This document shows positions 1 through 11,173 of a stretch of DNA of 64,000 nucleotides, one piece after another. Position 1 is the stretch's first letter. Each line of letters begins with the position of its first letter. The stretch spans positions 1,543,036 to 1,607,035 of the forward strand of contig JAJEKB010021353.1 of assembly GCA_022393335.1 (NCBI GenBank), given 5' to 3'. The notes under the pieces were generated by a model. That model had not been told where the DNA came from. It did not search any database and saw only the letters and a list, made by a program, of their open reading frames with translations. The position numbers and the translations under genes were made by a program. This DNA is from Macrotrachela quadricornifera (taxonomy: Eukaryota; Rotifera; Eurotatoria; Philodinida; Philodinidae).

Positions 1-1117
1 TTTCAATCGAGTTATAGCTGTGATCAAATTAAGGCGCTTGTCTTAATTCCATCATACCAGCTATTTCTATGCCCTAACCCCATCATACAATGGAAAATAC
101 CTGAAAAATTACTCGCGTTCAGAAAAAAAAATGTTGACGCTACCAGAAGTATGGAATTTCACCAAATCATCAATAGAAAAGTGTAGATAAAGTAAAGGCC
201 TATTGATTTATACAAAAGACAACAGCTTGTCATTCTGCTATTCTCTTTCTCGTAGAGAAGAGTCCAGTAAACATAAATTGTCTGATTGCTTGCTTACTTG
301 TCTGTCCGCAGGGTCAAAAAAACATAAGGATAGAACAAAGGATAATCCGAGGTTATTTTTGATTGGAATTTCAACCAATAGGGTTTTTTGACATGGCGGT
401 TTCAACCAATAGGATTTCGGGGAGGGGGGGACAATTCAGCCATTCAGATTTCTTTGACCCATAATTCGGTCCAGAAAGGATATTTTTGCTTGGAATTTCG
501 GCCAAAAAAGGTTTTTTGGCATTGCCGCTTCCGCAAATTTGAAGAACCAATCAGATTCTAAGAAAAAACTTGGACACTGAAGTCAGATTTAGAATTTCTA
601 TTCTCTTGTCGTAGAGAAGAGTCCGATAAATATAAATTCTCTGCGTGCTTATATGTCCGCAGAGGATCAAAAAAACATAAGGGTTGACCGAAGGGTGATA
701 GGTCCCGAAGAATCCAAATCCCAAGGTGAACACAGGCAATCGGATCCTGTCAGGCGGGTTCGAAATCCGGCAAAAACTTAGCGATCGGATCCCAACGGAC
801 ACTTTTGCCGTAATCCGACGATTTCCTCCATTTCACATTATAATCCGCAAACCAGATCTCCCAAAAACCATCTAAAACACTAACAACAGAAATCCTCGGA
901 TCCCATCAACGCAACCCGTCTTACCCCGACAATGAACACTATTTTCCGACTACTGCGAAACCCCGGAAATCATCGAAATTCATGATGCTCACGTCCCAAT
1001 ATAATCCGATAACCTTCTGCGCCTCACCATCATCGGAACAACCCAGAAAATCTTCTCCTCCTCTATAGAAATACCGATCTCACCAACATGAAACATCCAT
1101 AATATCATAACAAAAAG

Positions 1118-1400
1118 ATATTCCGATATAATTCAGATGTGAACTCAAAGATTTTTTTTCCTAACCCACATTAAGGAAGAAGTGAAAAATACAAGTGAGC
1201 GAAAGTGAGCATATCGTGCTCTTTTTCTTCGATATGAAAAATGACGTCGGAATGAGCATAAAAATATTTGAAAGAGATATTTCGATGCGATCTCAAAGAT
1301 TTTTTTTTCCTAACCCACATTAAGGAAGAAGTTAAAAGTACAAGTGAGCGAAAGTGAGCATATCACGCTCTTTTTCTCGGTTTTGAAAAATGAGGTCGGA
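1118..1400. repeat. Two-copy direct repeat, about 125-145 bp each
   Basis: Copies lie at about 1118-1262 and 1274-1400. Both contain cctaacccacattaaggaag followed by an aagtgagcgaaagtgagcat block and a ctctttttct run. They differ by scattered substitutions, so this is an old tandem duplication inside the repeat block. Confidence 0.7.
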
Positions 1401-1814
1401 ATTAGTAGGATTATGTCGGAAGTGATGGTGATTTTAACGAATGTCGTCGGAAAGTTGAGGGTTACGGTCGGATCTCACTGTCGGAATTCGTAGGGCACTT
1501 TCCGTTAGTTTTTCACAAAGGATTGCATCGGAATACAACTCGTCCGATGCGATTCTGTTGGTGGTGATGCGTTCTGGTTTTAGACAGTTGCTTTCCGATT
1601 GCTGGATTTTATCGGATTTTGATACAATTTCTTCCGACATTATCCGATAATTTATGGTGGAGCATATGTCCATGGGAACCGACTCTATCCGATTTTTTGC
1701 TGGAAAGCCTTGGGATTTTTTGATATCAAATTTTTGGCTGATGTGGTATCTTCCCATTTGGAAGTGGCAGGATGTAAGCGTATCCTTTCCCGCAGAAGAT
1801 TTAATCCAACTTGT

Positions 1815-2565
1815 AGATCTGGTCGTTTTCGATCGAATCCGCGACGGATTCCATCAGAATCCGTACTCTTTCATAAAAAATCGACCGGATCCGATAGGAT
1901 TTTTGTCGGATTCCGATCAGCGGGATCTCGACTTGAATCTTGTCGGAACACAACGAAATTCATGTCGGATAGGATCGGATTTCAATCGCGTTCCGTCGAA
2001 TTTCGACAAAATCAGTGTCGGGATCCGGGCGATGGGAATACGACGAACGTGCGGCAGGATGTGATAGACATTATACAGATCCGCCGGCATGAGATTAACC
2101 ATTAATCACATGAGATGAGCAGGCATATCGTTTCCGACGTCATCTATGTTGATTCCAGTTGATGGGAATCTGACATAAGCCAAGTCGGATCCGATTGGCT
2201 TTTAACGGATAGAGTCAGTTTCCTCTGAAGTCCGGTAGTATTTCCGACGGTTTCCGGTAAGAACCTCAGATCTGATTGAAATACCCGGGATCAGGTATCG
2301 GATCCGATGTTTTCCGGTAAGATCCACCAATCGACTCCGAATCACCGGCGCAATCTACTATTTTCCAAAAGTCAAATCTGGTAGGATACGATGTGTTCCG
2401 ACGGTTAGTTCCGACATGATTCGAGCATATCTTTTCCGATGTAATCTGGTCCGGATTCCGGCTGATAGGAATCCGACAAAAACCAGATCGGATCCGATCG
2501 GTTTTTCATAGAAGATGTCGGATTCCGTTGAAATCCGACGCGGGATCCGACCGAAAACGATCGAA
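1815..2565. repeat. Imperfect inverted repeat built on TCGGAT motifs
   Basis: The left arm (about 1815-1980) reads into the reverse complement of the right arm (about 2395-2565). Shared blocks are cgttttcgatcgaatcc against cgatcgttttcggtcgg, a ggatccgat block, ttttgtcggattcc, and a catgtcgga block. Divergence is high. It looks like a decayed foldback transposon. Confidence 0.5.
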
Positions 2566-2595
2566 TGTACAGGTCGGATTGAATGTCCTGGGTAA

Positions 2596-2793
2596 TTGAT
2601 AAGCCTTTTTTTAGGTAATTTTTGCATGTTTTTTGCACTTTTCTGGCTTAGGAAGGTGCTAAGACAGAAATTGAAGTTTGGAATCGATAGAGCTCGTCGA
2701 GATGCATTTGAAACCGGTCGGTATAGCGAATTGTATGCCGAAATACTCGAATCCTATGCTAAGATAACCTACGTCACTTTTGCGGACAATTAA
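2596..2793 (+). other. Doubtful short ORF, possible gene-end remnant
   Basis: A 65-codon ORF. Its last 39 codons (Arg/Glu/Tyr-rich) look more coding-like than the surrounding repeat, and a cttag acceptor-like site lies at about 2650. No family was recognised. It may be the 3' exon of a gene lost to the adjacent repeat block, or chance. Confidence 0.15.
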
Positions 2794-2806
2794 AATTTAA
2801 AAATTT

Positions 2807-2836
2807 ATAAGATAATAAAACGTTTTATTATCTTAT
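2807..2836. repeat. 30-bp perfect palindrome
   Basis: Two 15-bp arms with no loop, centred at 2821/2822 on the word aaacgttt, just after the stop of the short ORF. It lies in the interval between the convergent short ORF and the 3' end of the PaiB-RidA gene. It could be an extrusion-prone cruciform or a TE end. Confidence 0.8.
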
Positions 2837-3073
2837 GAACTCTTTATTTCAATTTCTCTCGTCTAATTGTTTCATATATATATATATTGTTCTTTTTCAT
2901 GTAACTTCCTTTTATTTTGACTGACAAAGTCAACAGCAGTTGACGAAACGTCTCATAATAAAAAAATACTATATTCGGTAGTTATTTCTTTATTATTCAT
3001 TAAAAATTAGATCTTCTACGCTTTCTCACAATAATTCAGAGAAAACGAATTGGTTCAGAAATGATACTGAATT

Positions 3074-5274
3074 CTATGAATATTTCTGTTTTTTTGCCGT
3101 GATTTCGATCTCGATTTTAATTTCCGGTTCAGTCAGCATCTGCACTTGATACATGATGGCTGCTGGCCGTGCTTTTCCAAGATATTTTTGTATGACCGGC
3201 GAACATGACTGAAAATCCCTTCGATCCGTCAGCATATACCGGACACGGACGATATCCGAACAAGAACTATTGGCTTTCTTCAATGTTTCTTCAATATTTC
3301 GAAAAGTTTGTTCACACTGTTCGACCACATCTGCCGATATCTTCATTGTATTGTAATCGTATCCGGTGCACCCGGACACAAATATCCAGTCGCCATCAAC
3401 CACTGCCCGCGAATAACAAGTGTCATTTTCGAGTGACAGATCGGACGATATATGTTGCCTTTTCTCTTCTTTTTTGGTGTCGGCGGTGGGAAACAAATAC
3501 TTGTCCATGAATTCCGCCATTTCTCTGTTCTTATTCTCGTGTAAACCCTTTATAACTTGTTTTTGCACATGTTCATCCTTGTTCTGACTTAATTTCATTT
3601 TACCTAAACAGACATAACTGATGTCATCACAAAAGAATCAACAAATCCTGTAATCCTCTTTTTTTTTAATTTAAAGAAGTCTTAAAAAACTCATAGCTGG
3701 GTACTCTTTTGTTCAACACTAAATCCGTATGCTTGCAGATCGAGAAAATCCATAGTTTTAAACTGCGTCGAGAATGAACAAACTGATTCATATAACACTT
3801 GGAATTTATCATCTGAAAATAATATTGCGGAAGTTTTTTTTACGAATTTAGGGAATTCTCATTGCATGCTTTTTTGTAGAGTAGAACGTTCTCCACAAGA
3901 TCCATTTGCAAAATTGAAACTTCAACGAGTTTTTTCTTCAAAACTAACCTTCGATTTTTGTTATTTGAATATCGATTTCGACAATGGCCTTTCGTTGCAA
4001 AACTAATTTTTCTTCTTTTATTTCCTGCGCGTGCCAGATGGCTGTTTGTCCGTTATCGGATGCGTAAGCCAGTTCATTTTTTGCCACTAGTTCATCCAAC
4101 ATGGCTTGTTCAACTGATTTCAATGTCGGTTTTCCGTACACATGAACAGACGTGTAATTCCATGTTGGAACTTCTATATGCGAAGGAGCATACCTAAATA
4201 TTCATCCGTAAAGAACTTAAATACTATGCAGAATTGGCTTGATCTCTATTGAAAGTCGGGTGAATTTGAGAATTCTCGTTGAGTATGTAGTACTATCATA
4301 GTTCGTGAGGACCTTTCTAAATTCATATAATAATAAATTCGTTCACGTCTAACATTCGTAAAATAAAACTATTTTTAGTGATCACATTTCAGTTAAACTT
4401 TAGCTATTTTAGGACTTCACAAATGTTAATTAGAACACGAGTCTGAAATCGCAATTTTCCAGATCATAAAATCGACTGGAAATAATGTAAATAACATAAT
4501 TCTAATTAAAAGCTTCGAAATTGTGAAAAACCGAGTGTAGGTGTCATTTTGTCGAGCATACAGAAACACGATAGAGCCAGTTCTATAGTGAACGAGAGCC
4601 CTCTTTTTTCCACATGTCTATGTGGTGTATCACTTTTCTCGCTATATAATTCAACACTCATTAACAATCATGTTAATCAAAAGCTGAGGGTAATGAAAGG
4701 CTATCGTTGAAAACGAAAAGTACAGTATCTATGGGATTTTGGTACCAATCACAGTTCAATAAGTTAAACGATAGAGTTTTTAACAAAACAGTTGCAGCAG
4801 AGTTGCAATATCAATATTCTAGCATTCTCTGGAATTTTTGGGCGCACCTGTTTATGAAAAACATGGTATGTTTAGCTTAAAAATAGTATTCAATTCTTAC
4901 CATTGTGGTGAAATATATCCATGTGGTCCCTGAAATATAACTAACACTTCGTCGTTTTGTTTCGATTGCGAGAGCAATTTACGAAGATGATTAGCCCGGG
5001 ATATGTGTGTGATCAACGTACCTTTTTCTTCTGATTGATCCCGTCTCAACAGAAATGGTAGATGGCTGACCGTCGGTATTTGATCATCAGGGTTCACGTA
5101 GATTAGTGTTCCAAAACTGTATTTCTAAATAACGAAGAAAATATAGTTAAAGAACCATACTTGTACTCTTCTCATAATTACCTCGATGAAATCATGCAAA
5201 TATGACAAACGTGTTTCACGGTTATATTTAACAGTATACGAACGATAATCATCTGAAGTTGTGGTGGCACTCAT
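3074..5274 (-). CDS. PaiB-like FMN-binding domain fused to RidA (YjgF/UK114) domain
   Basis: Reconstructed as complement(join(3074..3603,3949..4193,4901..5124,5182..5274)), all GT-AG introns, 363 aa. The ATG at 5274 is fixed by an in-frame TGA two codons upstream. Residues about 15-225 match the PaiB/FMN_bind_2 family: SHLPFLL (exon 2), GTLITHISRAN, GPHGYISPQWY across the exon 2/3 junction, VPTWNY and VHVYG in exon 3, then KLSQN in exon 4. Residues about 244-359 are a RidA domain (VSGCTGYDYNTM, RPAAIM, EIKIEIEITA). The key Arg (about R333) and the late Glu (about E352) are kept, so enamine/imine hydrolysis is plausible. PaiB proteins bind FMN and are called negative transcriptional regulators in Bacillus. 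Introns are 57, 707 and 345 nt. An AATAAA signal in minus sense lies at 2989-2994. Bacterial or fungal ancestry followed by intron gain is inferred. The alternative is two genes with a missed stop, but the open junction phase argues against that. Confidence 0.85.
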
Positions 5275-5671
5275 TATTCAGATTTTCGAAGCGAACTGTA
5301 CCAAAGAAAAGATTAGGTTTAACCTATTTTCTTTTATATGAAAAACAGTGTCGGTATTTGTGCACAAGACCCACTCCTCCTTTGCCAGCTGGCAACACGA
5401 AGTCAGAGAACAGGAAAAAATATATCATTGGCCTATCTCTTCTACTCAATGAAATCATCGTCCCGTAAGAGGCCGTAGCAGTACTCTGCTGTAAGCTGTG
5501 TGCCCATCTGATAACACAATATTTATTAGAGTAAAAGAACTATTTGTAGAACAGAATCAGTTTCTCTGACAATACAAATAATGTGACATTATTTTGCAGA
5601 TTCTCGTAAACTGATGTATTGCATAGATGTAAACGGTAGGATTTTTTCCAGAACGGCATCGGTGCCGCACA

Positions 5672-8187
5672 GTGACCAATTTCTATAGAGCATGTGAACA
5701 TGGCTCATTGATACACAAAAAAAAAACTTTCTTTGTTGTAGGTCCATTTTGTATAAGATCAAATCAAAGTGCAATTCGAACTGAAGCTCAACAAGTTGCT
5801 GAAATCAAAAAAGAACATAATGAGATTTCTGACAAAATTAAAAAACATTTTGTCGAATTTCCTTATCGTATACCAGCAAACAATCGAATTTTTGATCGAC
5901 ATTCACAACAGTTACACGATTTTTTCAATCAATACTATTTTACTCCATTATCATATAAAGATCGAGTTCAAGCTTTAGAACAAGCACATATCGTCAAATC
6001 AATTCGAGAAATAATTAAAAATATGAATCTTATCATTCGACTTACTGATAAAGGTCATAATTTTTATATTTGTTTAGCCAGTGAATTTCAAAAAAAAGTC
6101 GAACAATTTTTTCGAGATACAAATGCTTTTGTTGAATTAACTTATAATCCATTTAATGAAATTCAGGATAAAGTCATTCAGTTACTTAATAAATTACAAT
6201 CTAGCAAGCGTATTCTGCAATGGCAATTTAAAGAAATGTTGCCTGATCGAACAAAATGTGAATTAGCTCATTTATATTTTAATCCGAAAACTCATAAGGT
6301 AATATATATATACAAGTATTATATAATCAATAAATCACTGATGTTTATTTTTATTTCTTAGGATAATATACCAATTCGACCAATTGAAAATACGATACGT
6401 GCTGTAACAAGAAACATTTCAAAATTTTTAGATAAAATATTACGACCTATCTTTGATAAATATTGTATAACTACAACAATTATTGATGGTGCATATTTAA
6501 TAACTGAACTTAAAAAACATATTAAAGAAGGTCATTTCAACTCAACAACTCTTTTATGTACATTTGATATTCAAAATTTATTTACTATGTTACCACAAGA
6601 CGAATCATTAAATATTCTTATGGAATTTCTTCATGTCCATGGTTTTACAAAAGTCAAAGGTATTAATCTTGATACCATAAGAAAATTAGCTTCCATTGTA
6701 CTTAAAGAAAATGTATTTGCTTATGGCCAAAAAATTTATAAACAAACTACTGGTGGTGCTATGGGTTCATCATTTACATTAACATTAGCAAACATTTTTA
6801 TGTGGAATGCAAAGAAAATTAGTCGAAGAACAAATAAAAACAGGTGAATTTTTTGGCCGGTAAGTGTATAATAGAAATATTTCAATAATTTTATTTAAAG
6901 TATGATCTATATAGATACATTGATGATATCTTTGTAACTTGGAATAAATCTGAAGATGAATTACGACAATTCTTAGATGATGCTAATACATGGCATCCAA
7001 ATATTAAATTGGATTATAAGATTGGTAAAAGTCTTCCATTTCTTGATGTTCTTCTTACAAATGATAATGGTAAACTATTCACAACCGTCTATCATAAACC
7101 AGCAGCTGAACCTTATGTTATTCCATTTATATCGGATCATCCCCGACATGTATTCAACAATGTTATCAAAACTTCTCTTCAACGTGCTATTCTATACTCA
7201 TCAACGTTTGAAACATTCAATTATGAACGACGTCGAATTAAATTAACATTATTATATAACGGGCAAGTTTTATAATATACGACCAATTATTCTCATTGAA
7301 CATCTATTTTTTAGCTACCCATCAATATTTATTGAAAATGAATTTAATAAATTCTTCTATGAATATAAATCTACATCACCATTTATATCATTCATTGATG
7401 ATGAAAAGCAATTTAATCTTATGCGTCGCAAACTACTTAACGAACCAACACAACGTCAATCACAAGTTCAACAGAGACCAGCTACAGCTGACACGGACAA
7501 TAACAAAACTGATGAGCACAATAATAACGACACAACCACTACATCAAATACTAAAATAAATCAAGACAAATTATTTTTGCATTATACACATGAGAAACGT
7601 TTCGAACCATTCAAACGAGAAATACATCATGTACATAAAGACATATTTGAATCTACACCAGCTATGGAAGCAAAACTAATTGTCGGTACTCGTAATCGTC
7701 GTGATACCAAAAATGAATTAATCCGCAAACGACCTTACAAAAACTTATTGCGAGATATATTCACTCAAAGTACGTATTTGTAATTTATTACCATTATCAC
7801 AATTACTCATTTTCAACAAAAAAATACTTTCAATTCTAAATTTTCTACTATATAGGACAACGGAACAAAAAAGAGAAACGATTACAAAGAAATCGAATCT
7901 ATGCACCAAATACGAAATTAGACTCTCACAATACCCAACCACTAACAAACACACATAAACAGTCAAAAACAATTCAAAATAAAACTTTCCAACACTTTCA
8001 AATGTTCTTTTTTTCTCTTCCTGAAAAAAAACTAATCAAAAATAAAAATAAAAAACGAAAAAACTTAAAACAAAAGATTAAATTTTTCTTTCATTCATCA
8101 CTACTAATACGTCTTTTCTTTTCTACTTCTAGATCTATAACACATTTATTATACGAACTGTATGGGCTGCATGATCGTCGTAGCTGA
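5672..8187 (+). pseudogene. Penelope-like retroelement RT with introns (Athena-type), one frameshift
   Basis: Exons inferred: about 5742(or earlier)-6298, 6362-6859, 6915-7262, 7315-7769, 7856-8187. The RT core is clear: a LTDKG block, FNPKTHK ending exon 1, PIRPIENTIRAVTR, TFDIQNLFTMLP, QTTGGAMGSSF, then YIDDIFVTW with the catalytic YIDD box, and SLPFLDVLL. The intron after exon 3 is GC-AG (gcaagt donor at 7263). A one-base insertion near 6812-6824 shifts frame inside the segment after LANIFMWNA; the other frame continues to the 6859 donor, so this copy is probably dead. No GIY-YIG endonuclease is visible, which fits endonuclease-lacking bdelloid Athena elements. Those are known to retain introns. 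The 5' end is unresolved; the 5672 start codon is GTG, and an acceptor-like ttgtag at 5741 suggests a further upstream exon. Confidence 0.8.
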
Positions 8188-8947
8188 CGTGAAATCTATA
8201 GATTATGGCTGCTGGTCTCACCCCTCACCCGCCTTTCCTGGTGAAAGAGTCGAGGAGTCCAAGGGAGTTGGATGGATTGCCACTTTTTTGTGTACATGGA
8301 ACTTGAGAAAACGAGTAAGCTATTATGATGCTTTATTCCTCTCATCAACAGAGGGCTGTCTTGTTCTTTTCTTCACGGTGGCTTAAAAACACAAATCAAT
8401 TTCTTCTTCCTTTCCTAATTCATTCTGTCACACTCGACTTATGTTGCTGTCTGTTTTGAACGGAGTCATCAGTCATTATCGCTGTCTGATAATAGGCCTT
8501 CTCCTTTGAGGGTTACCTTGCATCTTTTTTGCATATAAGCCTATCTAATCATCTGAGTGATCTAAAATGATGAAATTCGGCTAGCTTTGTTATTGAGGGG
8601 TTAAGAACTGGAACATCTGAACAAGAGGGAATACGTGACAAGTGCAGAAAAAATGCCGGGTGAATTTATTTGATGATCACTCGCAGAAAATGCTAGAAGT
8701 CTTATTGCCCTGGAGAAGGAGGAAAGTCAAATAAGTTCATGTCACACTGAAAAAGGAATTCTGGTTACACTCTATATGTCGTGAAAACCCGCTAATCGAG
8801 AGAAGTTTCTTCTGAGTAGAAATAAAAGGAGCAACAATAGACGATGGAATGAATCTTCAGAATTTATTTGGTAATAATAAATTAGCTCATTTGTTAGTAG
8901 TCCATGCTTCTGGCGCATGGCCACGATCCTGCCCTTCTTTCACCTTT
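8188..8947. other. Intergenic, nothing recognised
   Basis: The 3' flank of the Penelope-like copy. There is no convincing ORF and no TIR was recognised. A minus-sense AATAAA at 8863-8868 probably serves the GFA gene. Confidence 0.5.
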
Positions 8948-9391
8948 TCATTTCTCAATCCGATGTGAGTCTCCTCTGAATCTATCATACTGTGGCAAGT
9001 CATCTTTGATCGGCAACCACACTGCTTTCTGAGAAACGAAAATGTGATGCGTGGGTATGAACTTCTGCAAATCTCCGTGAGAGAGAACATCAGCGTGGAT
9101 GGTAGAAATGTTGAGCGATATCCTGTCCAGTGTAGAATAATATTTCATTGCCATCCATGAATGACAGTGAATGCATCCTAATCGCTGAGAAATGGTTGTA
9201 TTCTTCATGACTGTTGGTTCATTGGTCCATGTGAGTGAGGAGGTAGGAACGGGGATGAATGACATTGATGAAGAACCGGATAGTTTTTGACAAGTGATGC
9301 AGTGACACTCTCCAGCGTCATTAGGAAATGTGTTGCAGGTATAGGTACAGTGTCCACACTCGCAAGATCCGGTAAACTTAACGTCAGCCAT
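8948..9391 (-). CDS. GFA/CENP-V domain protein (glutathione-dependent formaldehyde-activating family)
   Basis: Intact single-exon ORF of 147 aa with ATG at 9391. It has the family's zinc ligands: C10-x-C12-x2-C15 near the N-terminus, C29-x-C31-x2-C34 (CHCITC), and C73-x2-C76 after a GCIHC turn. Length and spacing are those of a stand-alone GFA domain. Members bind zinc, and some catalyse S-hydroxymethylglutathione formation; the substrate of this one cannot be told. The protein is probably cytosolic, with no signal peptide or membrane segment. The gene is intronless and sits between two transposons; small GFA proteins are abundant in fungi and proteobacteria, so horizontal origin is plausible but not shown. 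Confidence 0.85.
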   Translation of the reverse strand: MADVKFTGSCECGHCTYTCNTFPNDAGECHCITCQKLSGSSSMSFIPVPTSSLTWTNEPTVMKNTTISQRLGCIHCHSWMAMKYYSTLDRISLNISTIHADVLSHGDLQKFIPTHHIFVSQKAVWLPIKDDLPQYDRFRGDSHRIEK

Positions 9392-9593
9392 TCTTATCGA
9401 TTGATTTGTTTTGGTCTAAAAGAAGAACTGAACTGTACTGACCTACTGTATTTTTGTTGAAAGACAAACAACATAGTACTTAGGGTTATCCAAAAGTAGT
9501 GAGGGAGGCCTTGTTTTCCCTTATAAGTCGGTAGAAAAATTTTTTCTCTCTTACAGATCGATAGAGCGTCTTTTGCTCTATCTTTCTGCAGTA

Positions 9594-11173
9594 TTTGATC
9601 AATATTAAGCTATGGTCAAAGTGGTACTTTTTCGACGAAAACAAGTATTGTTGAACTTTAGCTGGTAGCTACAGCAAAAAAACATCCGCATGTGTTGTTT
9701 TTTTTGGTTTTTTTCTCCTTTTGTTCTTGTTCTTTCTTCCGTTACTGCCCGCTTATCTCTTAAAACGAACAACCCTTCATACGTGCTACTGCTACCGCAT
9801 CCGTCGTGCTGGTTCTCTGTGCGAGCTTCGTTCATTTGTGCATACTATAGTAAGACGCAAAATTATGTCCAAGGGTCGCTCTATCTCTGTTTCTTCATTC
9901 CAGATGAGTACAGAAAACTGTGAAGGCAAGAGTTATCCATGATGAGCTGTATTCTGTTTATGGTGATCAAGCTCCGGGTCTCAGTACTGTAGAAAGATGG
10001 TCCAAACTGTGTTGAGAAGGCCGAGAAGAACTTGAAGATGAGGCAAGACCGGACAGACCAATCAGCGAAACGACACCTCAAAATGTTGAGTAAATTCGCC
10101 TTCTCATCGACGATGATCTTTATCTCACGATAGAAGAAGTACAAGAACAAACTGGTTTCAGCTATGGCACGATTCAGCGAATCATCACCACTCATCCGAA
10201 TCTTAGGAAGATCACTGCGCGTTACGTACTTAAAGAACTCACTGATTCGCGACGAGCGGAACGAGTGCGGATATGCAAAGAAAACTTGGAAAAATTCAAC
10301 AAGGAACATGGCGATTATGCGATATCGTAACTGGTGACGAATCGTGGTTTCGTTATAAACAGCTCGGTCAAAAGTCATCCCATGCAGCGTGGGTCAGAAG
10401 AGGAGATCCTCCATCCACTGTAGTCCGACAAAGCAGGTATGCTCCAAGGACCTTGTTAGTCATCTTTTTCAAATCGAACGGTTCTTTGTTCATTCATTGT
10501 TTAGAACGAGGACAGACTATCGACCACCAGTATTACATCGATAACTGTTTGCGTCCTGTCGTCGATGAAATTAAACGCCAAAGACCTTCGTACGGAACCT
10601 GTGGCATCAAGTTTCATCATAATAATGAAAAACCGCATGTTCACAGAAATGCTCTCGCCTACCTTGAATCGGAAGGTCTCACAGCGGTACCGCACCCGCT
10701 TAATTTTCCTGCCTTGTCCCCGTGCGATTTTCGGTTATTCGACTTGATCAAAGAGAATCTGGCCGATCAGAGTGATTCGCAATCGTTGCATGACGCTGTG
10801 GTTAGTTTTATGAGTTTTATGAGCAACGAGGAATATAAAAACAACATTTGAACAATGGATTGAAAGAATGCAACTGTGCATTGATAATCAAGATGATTAT
10901 TTCGAACATTTGATGAAATAAACAACTCATAATCTCATCCTTGTATCTCTTCATACTATTAATAATGCTCGTCTGGCGCGAAAGACATGAAGGGCCGTTC
11001 GTTTTAAGAGATAAGCGGACAGTAACGAAAGAAAGAACAAGAACAAAAGGAGAAAAAACCAAAAAAAAACAACACATGCGGATGTTTTTTTGCTGTAGCT
11101 ACCAGCTAAAGTTCAACAAAACTTGTTTTCGTCGAAAAAGTACCACTTTGACCATAGCTTAATATTGATCAAA
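9594..11173. mobile_element. mariner (Tc1/mariner) element with about 190-bp TIRs
   Basis: Left TIR about 9594-9780 and right TIR about 10988-11173 are near-identical inverted copies, starting with tttgatcaatattaagc. The left end is preceded by TA. The right end is followed by CA, a possibly mutated TA. The interior carries a decayed transposase. Confidence 0.85.
9843..10851 (+). pseudogene. mariner transposase, inactivated
   Basis: Similarity runs across several frames. An N-terminal HTH part (STVERW, then ELEDEARPDRPISETT) is broken by TGA near 10014 and TAA near 10096. A frameshift near 10320 precedes the catalytic ORF (10273-10851), which has VTGDESWF with the first Asp and LSPCDFRLFDLIK with the third Asp. 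The second Asp, in the expected HHDN-type motif, is Asn (HHNNEKPH). The N-to-D spacing equals the mariner D34D spacing. Stops, the frameshift and the lost catalytic Asp make it dead. Confidence 0.9.

Larger units (their letters stand above)
1..2600. repeat. Repeat block rich in TCGGA/TCCGA words
   Basis: No gene is supported here. The region is more GC-rich than the rest of the window. From about 1390 to 2600 it is packed with TCGGAT/ATCCGA words. ORFs in this part, on both strands, translate to low-complexity Arg/Ser/Asp/Pro strings, so I treat them as chance ORFs. Sub-structure: direct repeats at about 228-330 and 596-700 (both contain a cgtagagaagagtcc block), direct repeats at about 1118-1262 and 1274-1400, and an inverted pair at about 1815-1980 and 2395-2565. 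It is probably one or more degenerate TIR/foldback elements. Confidence 0.6.

Noticed and set aside
1434..2627. Several long ORFs on both strands in the TCGGAT-rich block
   Set aside because: They overlap each other on opposite strands and in different frames, encode repetitive Arg/Ser/Asp/Pro strings and follow the local word bias, so they are composition-driven.
3205..3510. Plus-strand ORF opposite the RidA exon
   Set aside because: Antisense shadow of a clearly homologous coding exon.
9605..9942. Overlapping ORFs in the mariner TIR
   Set aside because: They are the TIR read in several frames and recur inverted at the other end; not genes.
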